Shown in pieces: positions 23,743 through 39,159 of a stretch of 64,000 nucleotides of DNA (position 1 is the first letter of the stretch; the number at the start of each line of letters is the position of its first letter). Below the pieces are notes generated by a model, which saw only the letters and a list, made by a program, of their open reading frames with translations, was not told the origin of the DNA and did no database searches. The position numbers and the translations under genes were made by a program. Origin of the DNA: Plotosus lineatus (taxonomy: Eukaryota > Chordata > Actinopteri > Siluriformes > Plotosidae); the NCBI GenBank assembly GCA_024760905.1, contig CM045729.1, positions 3,527,663 through 3,591,662 on the forward strand, written 5' to 3'.

Positions 23743-23797
23743 ATCACTACAGATCTGTTTCGAGGGGTGGTGAAACCATCCCCTCTCTTCAGGTGAT
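23743..23797 (-). ncRNA. Hammerhead ribozyme, type I, Penelope-like copy A
   Basis: Read on the minus strand: stem I 5' ATCAC (23797-23793), CTGAAGA (23792-23786), stem II hairpin GAGGGGATGG / TTTCA / CCACCCCTC with one bulged A, GAAA (23761-23758), stem III CAG-AT-CTG (23757-23750), UA cleavage dinucleotide, and stem I 3' GTGAT (23747-23743). All catalytic core positions of the hammerhead consensus (CUGANGA, GAAA, UH) are present. Stem III has only 3 bp, and its 8-nt sequence is self-complementary, so dimeric folding is likely, as described for short-stem-III hammerheads of retroelements. Function is inferred from sequence only. Confidence 0.85.
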
Positions 23798-23817
23798 TAC
23801 AGAAGAACATGATTACA

Positions 23818-24020
23818 TGAACATTGACCACCAGATCTCATGGAGAATTTTATCATCACACCCGACATACAACAGCTCAAACAAAAGATGCAATTTATGC
23901 CTCAGGGAGAAGTTCCTCATTATATACAGACCCGAACTGTCTTCATTAAATAAAAGAAATGAACTCGTAACTTCATGCCGACACAGGAAAAAATCATTAT
24001 TATGCAACACACCCCCTTAA
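23818..24020 (+). pseudogene. Penelope-type GIY-YIG endonuclease, C-terminal fragment
   Basis: The frame (open from 23793) reads NIDHQISWRILSSHPTY, then NKRCNLCLREKFLIIY and LNKRNELVTSCRHRKKSLL. The pattern W-x-I-L, C-x-L-C-L-x-E-K, LNKRxEL, CRHRxK is characteristic of the end of Penelope-like polyproteins, in the endonuclease domain that nicks target DNA. The GIY and YIG motifs and the reverse transcriptase are absent. The first ~9 codons of the open frame lie in the inverted terminal repeat and are not native. The stop at 24018-24020 is probably the true end. Confidence 0.75.
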
Positions 24021-24104
24021 GTACACTAAGTATTTGATTGTATCAATCTGTATCTAAACATTATGTATACTTGTGTATGTGTGTATGTGCTTACACACGT
24101 GAAC

Positions 24105-24216
<112 letters not shown>

Positions 24217-24388
24217 GTGTGTACATATGAGTCCATGGGCATGAGTAAAACTAATGTCTGCACATGTATGCATGTATCGATATTAAAAAAACCCGCCCCC
24301 GAATACATAATGAGCACCACCCCATCTAGAGGACACCATGTTCATCGACATAGTACCTCCCCCAGCACTTTGTAATCATTCTTCTGTA

Positions 24389-24442
24389 ATCACCTGAAGA
24401 GAGGGATGGTTTCACCACCCCTCGAAACAGATCTGTAGTGAT
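24389..24442 (+). ncRNA. Hammerhead ribozyme, type I, Penelope-like copy B
   Basis: Stem I 5' ATCAC (24389-24393); CTGAAGA (24394-24400); stem II GAGGGATGG (24401-24409), loop TTTCA, CCACCCCTC (24415-24423) with 8 pairs and one A-C mismatch; GAAA (24424-24427); stem III CAG-AT-CTG (24428-24435); UA (24436-24437, predicted cleavage after 24437); stem I 3' GTGAT (24438-24442). It is in the same orientation as the endonuclease frame and downstream of it, as expected for a ribozyme in the Penelope terminal repeat. Confidence 0.88.
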
Positions 24443-24542
24443 AAATGGAGTTTCAATAGAAAGCCTTTGTCCTGTCCTTTTGTTATTTGCTCTACCAAAA
24501 AGTATTGAGCACTCTCCTACGGAAGGATCTACTCAGAAAATC

Positions 24543-24545
<3 letters not shown>

Positions 24546-24625
<80 letters not shown>
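24546..24625. repeat. (TA)n microsatellite between Penelope-like and RTE-A ends
   Basis: About 40 TA units joining the end of the Penelope-like block to the 3' tail of RTE-A copy 4. Confidence 0.97.

Positions 24626-29740
<5,115 letters not shown>

Positions 29741-29783
<43 letters not shown>
29741..29783. repeat. (CA)n microsatellite
   Basis: About 21 CA units abutting an RTE-A 3' end. Confidence 0.96.
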
Positions 29784-29784
<1 letters not shown>

Positions 29785-29786
<2 letters not shown>

Positions 29787-29880
29787 CATCTTTTTCTTTC
29801 GGCTGTTCCCTTCAGGGGTCGCCACAGCAAATGATCTGCCTCCATCTCTCCCTATCCTCTGCATCTTCTACTCTCTCTCA
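29785..29880 (-). mobile_element. RTE-A LINE, 3'-terminal fragment (~95 bp)
   Basis: TTTCGGCTGTTCCCTTCAGG and GGTCGCCACAGCAAATGATC match the RTE-A end. It is extremely 5' truncated and lies between (CA)n and a (TA)-rich stretch. Confidence 0.75.
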
Positions 29881-29918
29881 TATACATTATATATATATTT
29901 ATATATATTTATATATAG

Positions 29919-30055
29919 AGGATTTTCTGAGAAGATCCTTCCGTAGGAGAGTGCTCAATACTTTTTGGTAGAGCAAATAACAAAAGGACAGGACAAAGAC
30001 TTTCTATTGAAACTCCATTTATCACTACAGATCTGTTTCCAGGGGTGGTGAAACC
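29919..30055 (-). mobile_element. Penelope-like terminal repeat, copy C, truncated
   Basis: Matches the terminal block of the element at 23684-24545 (TTCTGAGAAGATCCTTCCGT, GTGCTCAATACTTTTTGG, ACAGATCTGTTTCC). On the minus strand the hammerhead motif keeps stem I 3', UA, stem III and GAAA, but the sequence is cut in stem II at about 30055, where it meets gypsy coding sequence. CUGAAGA and the stem I 5' strand are missing, so this copy cannot self-cleave. Confidence 0.8.
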
Positions 30056-31325
30056 ATTCTCGGTTTCCTTCCTGAGAAGTGGTTCGACACTGCCATCTAT
30101 CGCAGTGAACCAAGCATCCGTCCGGTAATTCCCAGCTACAATTTCTGCATTGAATGTTCCTAGGGTTTTCAGTGGTGTTGAACTGGCATATTGGAAACAA
30201 CTGCCTGCCTCCTTTCTTCGACACACATTTGATACTCTTCGACTTCAGGTAGTTCCACAATTCACGGTTGATAATGTTGCTATTGCTGCCAGAGTCAACA
30301 ATAATGTCCATACCAACTCCGCCCACTGACACGGGAATGACTTCACTGCTATCACTCCTCACTCTGTTCATTCTGTGCACATTACTTCTCATGCAGAAAG
30401 CATACCTTTCACTCTCCTGATCTTCACTATCACGATCCACCTTCTCAGCCTCCAAATGCTTTACATCGCTACGGCCATGTGGTTTCCTACCATTTTTCCT
30501 GCTACTAAAGCCACTTTTATCCCGTTTTTCTTTTGTGCGGGGTTTTCTGGATGAGTCAGTGTAACACTTCGAAGCAAAGTAATCAAATCCCTTACACCTT
30601 TGACTGTTGACCCCTGCTGGACAGGTACGATCTCTGCCATAGTGACCGAATTTTCCACAACAGAAACAGGCATTGTCGTTTTGTCCTGTCTTCTGACTGT
30701 ATTTGACTGAATTATGTTCCTTAATTCTTTGAACACGTTCGAATTGTCCCCCTTTTATGTTCATAGCTTTCATCTGTTCTTCAACAGCTTCAAACGTTGC
30801 AGACATTTTCAACATTGAGCTTAGTGAAAGTTCATCTCCCTTTTCCAGGAACTTGCGTCTCAAATGGTCAGACTTGCAGGTTTCCATCACCTGATCATGA
30901 ATTTGGTCATCAACATCATTGTAATCACAGCCCTCAGCTGCTGCAGGTAATCTAGTGACATACTGTGACACAGTTTCATCAGTTTGCTTAATTTTTCTGA
31001 ATATGTGGCGCTGATAAGTTATGTTTGGTTTCACAGTCAAGTGCGTCTTCAGAGCAGTAATTGCCTTAAAATATTCTTGAGACTCACCCCGGTCTGGCAG
31101 AGTTTTGAAAATACTTCTAAGTCCAGCTCCCGCTGTATACAGCAGTGATGCACGCCTCTGTGCCTGATTATCTGCCCTTCCTTTCACAACAAATACTGCT
31201 TTACTATCACCGTATGCCTCAAATTCCTCGATCCATGCTTTCCAATGAATGCTAACAGCACTAGCATCGCCGGAGAGGTCAAATGCAGACATGCCACGAA
31301 CATTGCTTATTTCCTCCATTTTCAC
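30056..31325 (-). pseudogene. Ty3/gypsy-type Gag and protease fragment
   Basis: The frame starts MKMEEISNVRGMSAF at 31325. A capsid-like helical region covers about residues 20-200 (WKAWIEEFEAYG, FRKIKQTDETVSQYVTRL), then a zinc-knuckle region (CFCCGKFGHYGRDRTC, then a second knuckle that has lost Cys residues), a basic stretch, and the aspartic protease active site DIIVDSGSNSNII at about residue 345. The frame breaks near 30193 and protease sequence resumes in another frame (TPLKTLGTFNAEI). Everything downstream (RT, RNase H, integrase) is lost at the junction with the Penelope-like piece at about 30055. It would have made the particle core and maturation enzyme of an LTR retrotransposon. 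Confidence 0.82.
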
Positions 31326-31387
31326 TAAAAACTGTCACAGTTCTAATGTTTACTGCTTCTTCGTGAGCTACTTATCCTTGTCACCAA

Positions 31388-31562
31388 TGTAAACCCGCTG
31401 TTTGCTATCAATACGGCTTCTATAACTGCCTCAACATGTGAAGACTCACACACACAGCTTCGGTTTTCAAGACCATCCGGTTTATTCATACTTCCGGTTC
31501 CATACAATCATGAACTCCGGCTTCTGCCGAAACGAAGTGTTCCATTCATAACGACACGACAT
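31388..31562 (-). mobile_element. Partial 5' LTR of the gypsy element
   Basis: On the minus strand this block ends ...GGGTTTACA, a canonical CA terminus, 60 bp before the Gag Met, and is followed by TTGGTGACAAGGAT, a possible primer-binding region I cannot match to a tRNA. It holds a poly(A) signal AATAAA (plus-strand TTTATT near 31481). Its outer part is lost in the (TA)n tract from 31566. Confidence 0.65.
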
Positions 31563-31565
31563 ATA

Positions 31566-31571
31566 CATATG

Positions 31572-31635
<64 letters not shown>
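31566..31635. repeat. (TA)n microsatellite
   Basis: TA units, then a GATA-like run to 31672. Confidence 0.96.
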
Positions 31636-31672
31636 TAGATATAGATATAGTATACTATAGATAGATAGATAG

Positions 31673-33182
31673 ATGAATTTGCAGATTGCATATTACCATA
31701 AATGTTGGTAAAAGATTGCATGAGAGTCAACCATTTTATCTTTGGATTTAATTTTTTCCCAAGCCCAAAGGGGGTGCACTCCCCTTTTAAACTCCCCTAG
31801 CATGGCTATGCCATGTCCGTCTAACTATGTCAGACTTTTCAAGTTTTTCAAAATTTACAACTTGCACCCATGAACATACAATACAAGTCGTTCAACATAG
31901 TTTTTTATTATTATTATTTTTTAAATAAGGTGCTTGATGCCTAAACGTTAATAACGTGGCATTATATAATTCCATCAAAGGAATTTATAACAGATGATCT
32001 CTACCACATGTGTTTTCCTCTTCAGAGAATCAGCCATGGATTATTAAGGAACTAGGAACTATCGGAGGAACCCTTTTGGAGCCTGAAAGTGTGCAGCTGA
32101 GAAATCCTCAGGTTCTATCAGAAGGAATATATCAAGTCATCCCTTGATTTAAGTGCCCAAGACTGACAGTGAGAGTTTATGATCAACTTGGGGGACTCTC
32201 ACATATGAGATATCATCCACTCCTGCGCACAGGTTCCTGCCAAAGCATCTTCATCGATTTGTTCTCTTTATCTTTGCGTACTGCTTGGCAACCTCCCTGA
32301 AATGTACGTATCTGGCCTCTGCTGTCAATCATCATGCGGTTGAGCTGTCCTGAATTACCTTTCCCAGAGTGCATTGCACCTCTCCGAGTGTAGTGTGCTG
32401 CTTGTTTATTTTGATGTTATTTATTTATTTATTTTTGTTCTTTGTAATATCTATGCAGTCAGATCAGAACCAGAATGCACTGTGAGAAGAGATGCACAGG
32501 CGTGTCAGAATCATAGCTGCCGGGGATATCCATGTACAGGCAACAAACTGTGCTATGGGTGGAGATACTTAGATACATCAGACTTTGCACTTTCATAGAC
32601 AACAACCCACAGCAGGGGGTTAATAATAATCAATTCAGAATCCCAAACTTCATCACTGGTCTTGCTTGATGCGAAACACAAGGGAAGAATCCGTTAATCT
32701 ATGGTAAAACTCTTGGTGTTGGTGGTTCAGTCACATTTGCATGATTGTAGTTTCTGAAACAGGTGGTATTTAATCAGTTTAGCGTGGATCCAGTGATCTT
32801 TTCAGGATTATAGACTACTCACAAGCCACCTTCCAACCATCGAGACAAAGCCGATAATGCTAGCGTGAGCTAAACCCTTCACTGTCAATTCTGCTTCCTT
32901 TACGATAACTCGTGGGACACCTGAGACCAGCCAGGACATACAACACTGTCTGGGAGGAAGGGTCTATCTCTCCAAGTCTTGATTGATGTCAACATTTAAC
33001 TCTGTATTATCTTTGAAATTTGTTTCCAAGTAAGTAGCTACAAAAAAACTACTACAGAAATTATGCAAAGCGCTAATCAGTTACATTGGTTAAGTTAGTT
33101 GACATGAAGCTGCTGTTATGGTAACCGTGATGCACAATTAGTCAAAATAAATCATGTAGCATGTTAAAGGTGTTTTATTGTT
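31673..33182. other. No gene seen
   Basis: Unique-looking sequence. A 74-aa frame at 32374-32598 starts with a hydrophobic stretch and ends Cys-rich (CQNHSCRGYPCTGNKLCYGW), but there is no splice context or family I recognise, and I regard it as unproven. Confidence 0.4.
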
Positions 33183-34045
33183 CAGTGGTATCTTGACTTA
33201 CGAGTGTCTTTTATAACAAATTTTCCATGATCCACCAAAAATCCACACCAACCAACTAGAAAAATGTTGATTTACGAGCTCTGCTGGGGAAATGGCTTTT
33301 CCAGACTGATTAGCCTCGTATTCTTCTGTGTGTATTCCTTCATGCTCCTAGAACGTCTTGTGCGGTGCTTCTCAATTATTTTCTGCGATGTGCCCTATAG
33401 GAAGAAAAAAAAAACATTTCACGGATCCCCATGCACGGCTATAAATAGCATTTATGGCACTTCATATCGTTTGCTCTGTGCTCTTTCCCCACACCATAGG
33501 GAACACAGTAAGAGCGCCACTGCCACCTACTGTAGCGGATGCACAGTTACACTTAATTCTCGTACAGTATGGCAAAAAAGCATGTTCCCCAGGGTCATAC
33601 GTGCCCTGCCCCCTGGCAACACCCGCACCCCCCAAAGGGGGCACGCCCCACTATTTGAGAAGCACTGGCTGTGTGGGAGCTCACCATGAGCCTTTCCCTG
33701 CTGACATTCGTAGTGTGCACACGCACAAAATTCTTCTCCTCGTCCTCCTTCTCTGTTACGCACTACCTCATGCCTGCCCATGCGGTATCTTCATGCCCAC
33801 ATGACATCTTTGCCACAGTAGATGATCGGAAGGGTTAGTTGACTTATTGTTTATTCTTGTTTTATTATAATTTATTATTAATGTTAATGTACATGTATTC
33901 TTCTTCTTCTTCTTCCTCTTCTTCTTCTTCTTCTTATTATTATTAAATATTTATTGTTTTTGCATTTTTCTCTTTAATATATTCGGTCAAATTTACATGT
34001 TTATGTCAGGTTATATGAGTTTGGGAGGTACAGACTAACTAAATG
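33183..34045. mobile_element. Tigger-like MITE, family 2, right end eroded
   Basis: The left end CAGTGGTATCTTGACTTACG matches the element at 44162 and the fragment at 53037. The right part (TTAATATATTCGGTCAAAT, then ATATGAGTTTGGGAGGTA) matches 45285-45335 of that element, but the terminal inverted repeat is not recognisable. A (TTC)n tract lies at 33899-33934. Confidence 0.65.
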
Positions 34046-34650
34046 CCATACTAATTCCACATCATCTTGGACTGAGAAGAACAGAAAACCCAGGGTGATG
34101 GAGGATATAAGAAAGGCACAAAGATATTTGAAAGCAAACCATTTTTGGATGAGGTACACTGCAGTTCCTTTACGAGTACAGCGATCAGTGCTGTTGATTG
34201 ACAGTTGGGTGGGTTTGATGGCTGGTGGTGGTTTGACATCCCAGAAGTTTTAAAAGCGTTCATCCCCAGATTGTTGTTCTCACCAGGCTGTGAGTCATGC
34301 TACTTTCCTGAGATAGACAGATTCGTCATTGTCCTTCCTGAGACTCAGGATGGGGGCTTCATCTGCAAACTTGCTGAGAGGTGTTCAGAAAAGCAGTTGT
34401 TTCTGTTCTGTATGATATCGTGAAGAGAGTGAAGTCGACAATACACCCCCTCACTGTGAACCAGAGCTGATTGACAGTGTCTCTGATGGAAGAGGTCAGA
34501 TCCATACATATTGTTTCCTTCCTGTCAGGAACTTAGAAATTCATTGACAGATAGCAGGTAACTTCCAGCTGAGAGAAGAAACTTGGCATGCAGTTGTTAA
34601 GAGTTTATAATATACAGAGCTGAAGTTCACCAAAAGGATTCAAGAAGATT
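34046..34650. other. No gene seen
   Basis: Unique-looking sequence. Longest frames are about 70 codons without recognisable motifs. Confidence 0.4.
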
Positions 34651-34682
34651 GAATCATGGGAGAATCAACACTTGAGAATTAT
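34651..34682. repeat. Isolated unit of the 25-bp minisatellite
   Basis: GAATCATGGGAGAATCAACA and the following CTTGAGAATTATG match the array units beginning 600 bp to the right, yet the sequence between is not array. Confidence 0.85.
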
Positions 34683-34859
34683 GTCTTTATGGTCCAGAAT
34701 AGAATGGAGGCCCATGTTGTCTGTGTCTTCTGCCAAGTTCTTTGTCATATCTGCGAACTATAACTCATCAACTGAAAACTAAGGGCTATTTGCCAGTTGA
34801 ATGAAATGCAAGATAAACCTGATAAACCTTCTTAATTTTTCAGTTGAGAAGTGATCTGT

Positions 34860-35041
34860 TGATTCTTTACATTTAGAGAATCTGGCAGATTCTCTTATCC
34901 AGAGCAACTTGCAATTATCATTTTACACAACTAAACAGTTGAGAGTTATGGGCCTTTGTCAAGGGCTCAATACTGGTGATACAGGGGATAGAACCAGTGA
35001 CTTATGGCTCACCAACATGTTGCCTTAACCATTAAGCCACT
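34860..35041. mobile_element. Teleost short interspersed repeat
   Basis: TCTTATCCAGAGCAACTTGC, a GGGCCTTTGTCAAGGGCTC core and CCTTAACCATTAAGCCAC match the family seen at 8610-8885 and 40665-40905. Confidence 0.7.
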
Positions 35042-35049
35042 TTCTAGAG

Positions 35050-35275
35050 CAGGGGTCTCAAACTCATTCTACAAAAGGCTGCAGTGGCTGCAAGTTTTTG
35101 CTTCAACCAAGCAGCAGAAGACCAATCCCTGTACCCAGCACACAGATTTACCAATCAACTGCCTGAAGACTCAGATCAGTTTATTAAATAAGTCATGTGA
35201 GGTGTGCTGCTGCTAGGCTGAAGCAAAAAACCTGCAGCCACTGCGGCCCATTGTGGAATGAGTTTGAGACCCCTG
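35050..35275. mobile_element. hAT-type MITE with 8-bp target duplication
   Basis: 226 bp with terminal inverted repeats CAGGGGTCTCAAACTCATTC and GAATGAGTTTGAGACCCCTG. Flanking 8-mers TTCTAGAG (35042-35049) and TTCTAAAG (35276-35283) differ by one base. The inverted arms extend about 50 bp (GGCTGCAGTGGCTGCAAG against CCTGCAGCCACTGCGGCC). An 8-bp duplication and these ends fit the hAT superfamily. Confidence 0.9.
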
Positions 35276-35283
35276 TTCTAAAG

Positions 35284-37070
35284 TATCATGGGAGAACCAA
35301 CACTAGATTATCATGGGAGAATAAACATGAGCGAATCATGGGAGAATCAACACTCAAGAATCACAGGAAAATCAACACTTGAGAATCATGGGATAATCAA
35401 CAGTAGAGAATCATTGGAGAATAAACACTAGAGAATCATGGGATAATCAACACTAGAGAATCACGGGAGAGTCAATACTTGAGAATCACGGGAAAATCAA
35501 CACTAGATAATCATTTGAGAATCAACACTAGAGAATCATGTGAGAATCAACACTAGAGGATCATGGGAGAATCAACACTAGAGAATTATGGGAGAATCAA
35601 CATTAGAGAATGATGGGAGAAACAACACTATAAAATCATTTAAGAATTAACACTATAAAATCATGGGAGAATCAACACTTGAGAATCATGGGAGAATCAA
35701 CACTAGAGAATCGTGTGAGAATCAACACTAGAGAATCATGGGATAATCAACAGTGGAGAATCATGGGAGAATCAACACTAGAGAATCGTGTGAGAATCAA
35801 CACTAGAGAATCATGGGATAATCAACAGTGGAGAATCATGGGAGAATCAACATTAGAGAATGATGGGAGAAACAACACTATAAAATCATTTAAGAATTAA
35901 CACTATAAAATCATGGGAGAATCAACACTTGAGAATCATGGGATAATCAACACTAGAGAATCATTGGATAATCAACACTAGAGAATCATGGGATAATCAA
36001 CACTAGAGAATCATTGGATAATCACCACTAGAGAATCATGGGAGAATCAACACTAGAGAATCATTGGCGAAACAACACTAGAGAATCATGGGAGAGTCAA
36101 TTCTTGAAAATCATGGGAGAATCAACACTAGAGAATCGTGTGAGAATCAACACTAGAGAATCATGGGATAATCAACAGTGGAGAATCATTGGAGAATCAA
36201 CACTACAGAATCATGGGACAGTCAATACCAGAGAATCATGGGAGAATCAACACTAGAGAATCATGTGAGAATCAACACTCGAGAATCATAGGATAATCAA
36301 CAGTGGAGAATCATTGGAGAATCAACACTAGAGAATCGTCGTATAATCAACACTAGAGAATCATGGGACAGTCAATACTAGAGAATCATGGAATAATCAA
36401 CAGTGGAGAATCATTGGCGAATCAACATGAGAGAATCAAGTGAGAATCAACACTTGAGAATCATGGAAGAATCAACACTTGAGAATCATGAGAGAATTAA
36501 CACTTGAGAATCATGGAAGAATCAACACTTGAGAATCATGAGAGAATTAACACTTGAGAATCATGGGATAATCAACACTAGAGAATCATAGGAGAATCAA
36601 CACTTGAGAATTATGGGGTAATCAACACTAGAGAATCATGGGAGAGTCAACACTAGAGAATCATGGGGGAGTCAATACTTGAGAATCATGGGAGAATAAA
36701 CATTAGAGAATCATGGGATAATCACCACTTGGAAAATCATGGGAGAATCAACACTACAGAATCATGTGAGAATCAACACTTGAGAATCATGGGAGAATCA
36801 ACACTTGAGAATTATGGGATAATCAACACTAGAGAATCATAGGAGAATCAACACTTGAGAATCATAGGATAATCACAACTAATGAATCATGGGAGAGTCC
36901 ACATACTAGAGAATCATGGGAGAATTAACGTTAGAGAATCATGGGAGAATCAACACTTGATAATCATGGGATAATCACCACTAGAGAATCATGGGAGAAT
37001 CAACACTTGAGAATCATAGGAAAATCAACACTTGAGAATCTTGTTAAAGTCAACACTTGAGAATCATGGG
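35284..37070. repeat. 25-bp minisatellite array (~71 units)
   Basis: The consensus unit is about GAGAATCATGGGAGA plus ATCAACACTA. Units differ at a few positions (GGGATAATC, GTGTGAG, CAGTGG), and variants are phased into higher-order repeats: a 75-bp trimer repeated around 35701-35850, and a 250-bp (10-unit) block repeated with CATTAGAGAATGATGG at 35601 and 35851. Open frames across it are by-products. Confidence 0.95.
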
Positions 37071-37560
37071 AGTGCAGAAAGGGGATGTTCTGGAGTAGAA
37101 TGGTGTTCTTCTAGAGCAAATAGTGTGCCCTCTATAGCGGACTCTTTTTAGAACAGTAACAGCTGCCCCTGAAACCAGGGCCCCTGAAGCATAGGGCTCT
37201 ACTCTGGAGCAATTTGGCCACCTCCAGAAGGGGCAGAAGGGGCTTGTTCTGTAGCAGAAAGCGCATCCTCTGGAGCAGGATTGGTACCTCCTGGAACAGA
37301 ACGGACTCCTTCTGTAGCACAAAGGGTGTCCTCTGGAGCAGGATAAGCACCTCCTGGAGCTGAAAGGGTGCCCAACGGAGCAGAAATGGCTGTCCCTGAA
37401 GAAGGAGATTTACCTCCTGCCCCACCTGGAGCAGAACATTCAGATTTTGGAATGGAATGGTCAGTTTCTGCAATATAAAGGGTATCCCCTGAAGCAAAAA
37501 CGGTGTCTCCTGGGTGGAATAGGCTCCTTCTGGAAATGTTTGAAGTTGCTCGGGACTAAA
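37071..37560 (-). repeat. Degenerate 21-bp tandem repeat with an open frame
   Basis: On the plus strand variants of CCTCTGGAGCAGAATGGGTG recur about every 21 bp. On the minus strand the frame 37132-37569 (145 aa) shows a 7-residue period: FLLRWAP, FQLQEVL, ILLQRTP, FVLQKES, VLFQEVP, ILLQRMR, FLLQNKP. Because 21 is a multiple of 3 the frame stays open by chance or by selection. I recognise no protein family and see no splice or promoter context. Confidence 0.75.
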
Positions 37561-37569
37561 TCCACCCAA

Positions 37570-38030
37570 CCTTTCTCATTCAGCCACCATTGCCCCTGTT
37601 GGTAACTACTGAAGGATAACAGAGAGCAGATTGATGAGTGAGAATTGGCAGATAATTCAATTCCAAAGAAAAAATATGGGCGGCAGCATTGGTGGCGGCG
37701 GGAGGGTGGGCATTGTGTCACAAAAGCTTGACCACGTCTATTTCAGTAGCCTGAAATTTTCAGTAAATGCCCTGAGATGGTCATGAACTTAAAAAATGTA
37801 TTGCACATCCAGATTTAAATATTTCACTTTCTGAAACTCTTCAGTATGACTCGGGTTCTAATAAACACACAAACAAACAGACACTTGAGACTGGAGAGCA
37901 TCTCCTGAAGTCTTAACCGTTCAGTGTATTACACTGGCACTCCAGTCTTATATAAAACCATGGCGGCGGGCCAAAGTGAGGAGGCGGCGGGCTCGTTCCA
38001 CAGATTCTCCTTACTGCTGAGAGAGAGGAT
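37570..38030. other. No gene seen
   Basis: Unique-looking sequence between the 21-bp repeat and a CA tract, with no coding frame of note. Confidence 0.4.
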
Positions 38031-38051
38031 TACACACACACACACACACAC

Positions 38052-38080
<29 letters not shown>
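38031..38080. repeat. (CA)n microsatellite
   Basis: CA units interrupted twice by TCA. Confidence 0.95.
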
Positions 38081-38082
<2 letters not shown>

Positions 38083-38084
38083 GA

Positions 38085-38530
38085 GAGAGGTATATGGATA
38101 TTCTGAAGAAACGCAAGCGGACAGTTTGATCACATGACTTAGATTAGAGAGGAAACATTAATTACACACTGGTTAGTTTCAAATATTGTGTGTTGTGTTG
38201 TTATTGTAAAAAAAATGTGCGATGAAGGTTTGATGAAGCAAGGTCACTGTTCCCTCACTCACTCACATCCCGTTTCCACACCGTAATGCACTGGGTCATG
38301 TTCATAGCTTCTGTTATAATGTAAGTTCTTACTAAAGTCTGTTGGTTACACCTACCCTGTAGAACTTCTTCCAGAACAAACATCCATTCACACTCATATT
38401 CACACCTAGGGTCGTTTAAAACAATTAGCCTTATGTGCTCGTCTTTAGGGTGGGGAAGGTAACAAGCATACTCCAGGGAAGCCAGAAACATGGACAGAAC
38501 ATACACTGTAAATTCAACATCCCGGAAACA
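38085..38530. other. No gene seen
   Basis: Unique-looking sequence. Confidence 0.4.
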
Positions 38531-38532
38531 TC

Positions 38533-38880
38533 CATGCCAGGGTAGTGGTGGCCTGGTGGTAAAGGTGCCGGATCACTGATCCTAAGGTTGGGGGTTCAAG
38601 TCCCACTCTCAACAGGACGTCACTGTCCCCCCAGTGCACTAACTGGGTTATCAAAGGCTGACCATTTCTCTGTCTATGGTGAGAGGTTCATGCAAAAGAG
38701 GTTTATGTAAAAGAACCATTGCTGAATCTTATCAAGAGTAGCTGCATAGCTGTCAGTTGTGTTTCTGTCCTGCGATGGCCTGGCGAGCTGTCGAGTACTC
38801 TGCCCTTGCCCGGAGATGGCTGGGATGGGCCCCAGCCTCCCTGCGACCCTAAATAGGATTAAGTGATTACAGAAAATGAT
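38533..38880 (+). mobile_element. tRNA-derived SINE, family 1, near full length
   Basis: Head GGTAGTGGTGGCCTGGTGGT, box B GGGGTTCAAGTCCC, and an end at AATAGGATTAAGTGATTACA followed by a GATGATG run. Confidence 0.8.
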
Positions 38881-39159
38881 GACGATGAGGATGATGATGA
38901 TGATGATGGCATCCAGGGCAGGCTCTCAAACCCAAGTCCTTCTTGCTTTGGGGCAAGAATGACAAATATTGCACCAGCCCATCCCCCAGAGTTCCTGTTC
39001 CCACCCAAGAGGTTTTGTTTTTTTAATTTCCAACAGCAGTACATTTCCATGTTTATTTCCTTATACACCACAGAAAATGACTGAATAATGTTTTTTCTAT
39101 GCTTACAATAGCTTGTGCAAAGTGATTGGTTGATGCACAGGCAGCAAATCACATATACT

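Noticed and set aside
23793..23831. Start Met of the Penelope-like frame at 23793
   Set aside because: The first codons lie in the inverted terminal repeat and are not homologous to the endonuclease; the coding part begins near 23818.
32374..32598. Small secreted Cys-rich peptide
   Set aside because: Hydrophobic start and several Cys residues are suggestive, but there is no family match I know, no splice context and surrounding DNA looks noncoding.
35284..37070. CRISPR-like array
   Set aside because: Units are contiguous with no unique spacers, and the genome is eukaryotic.
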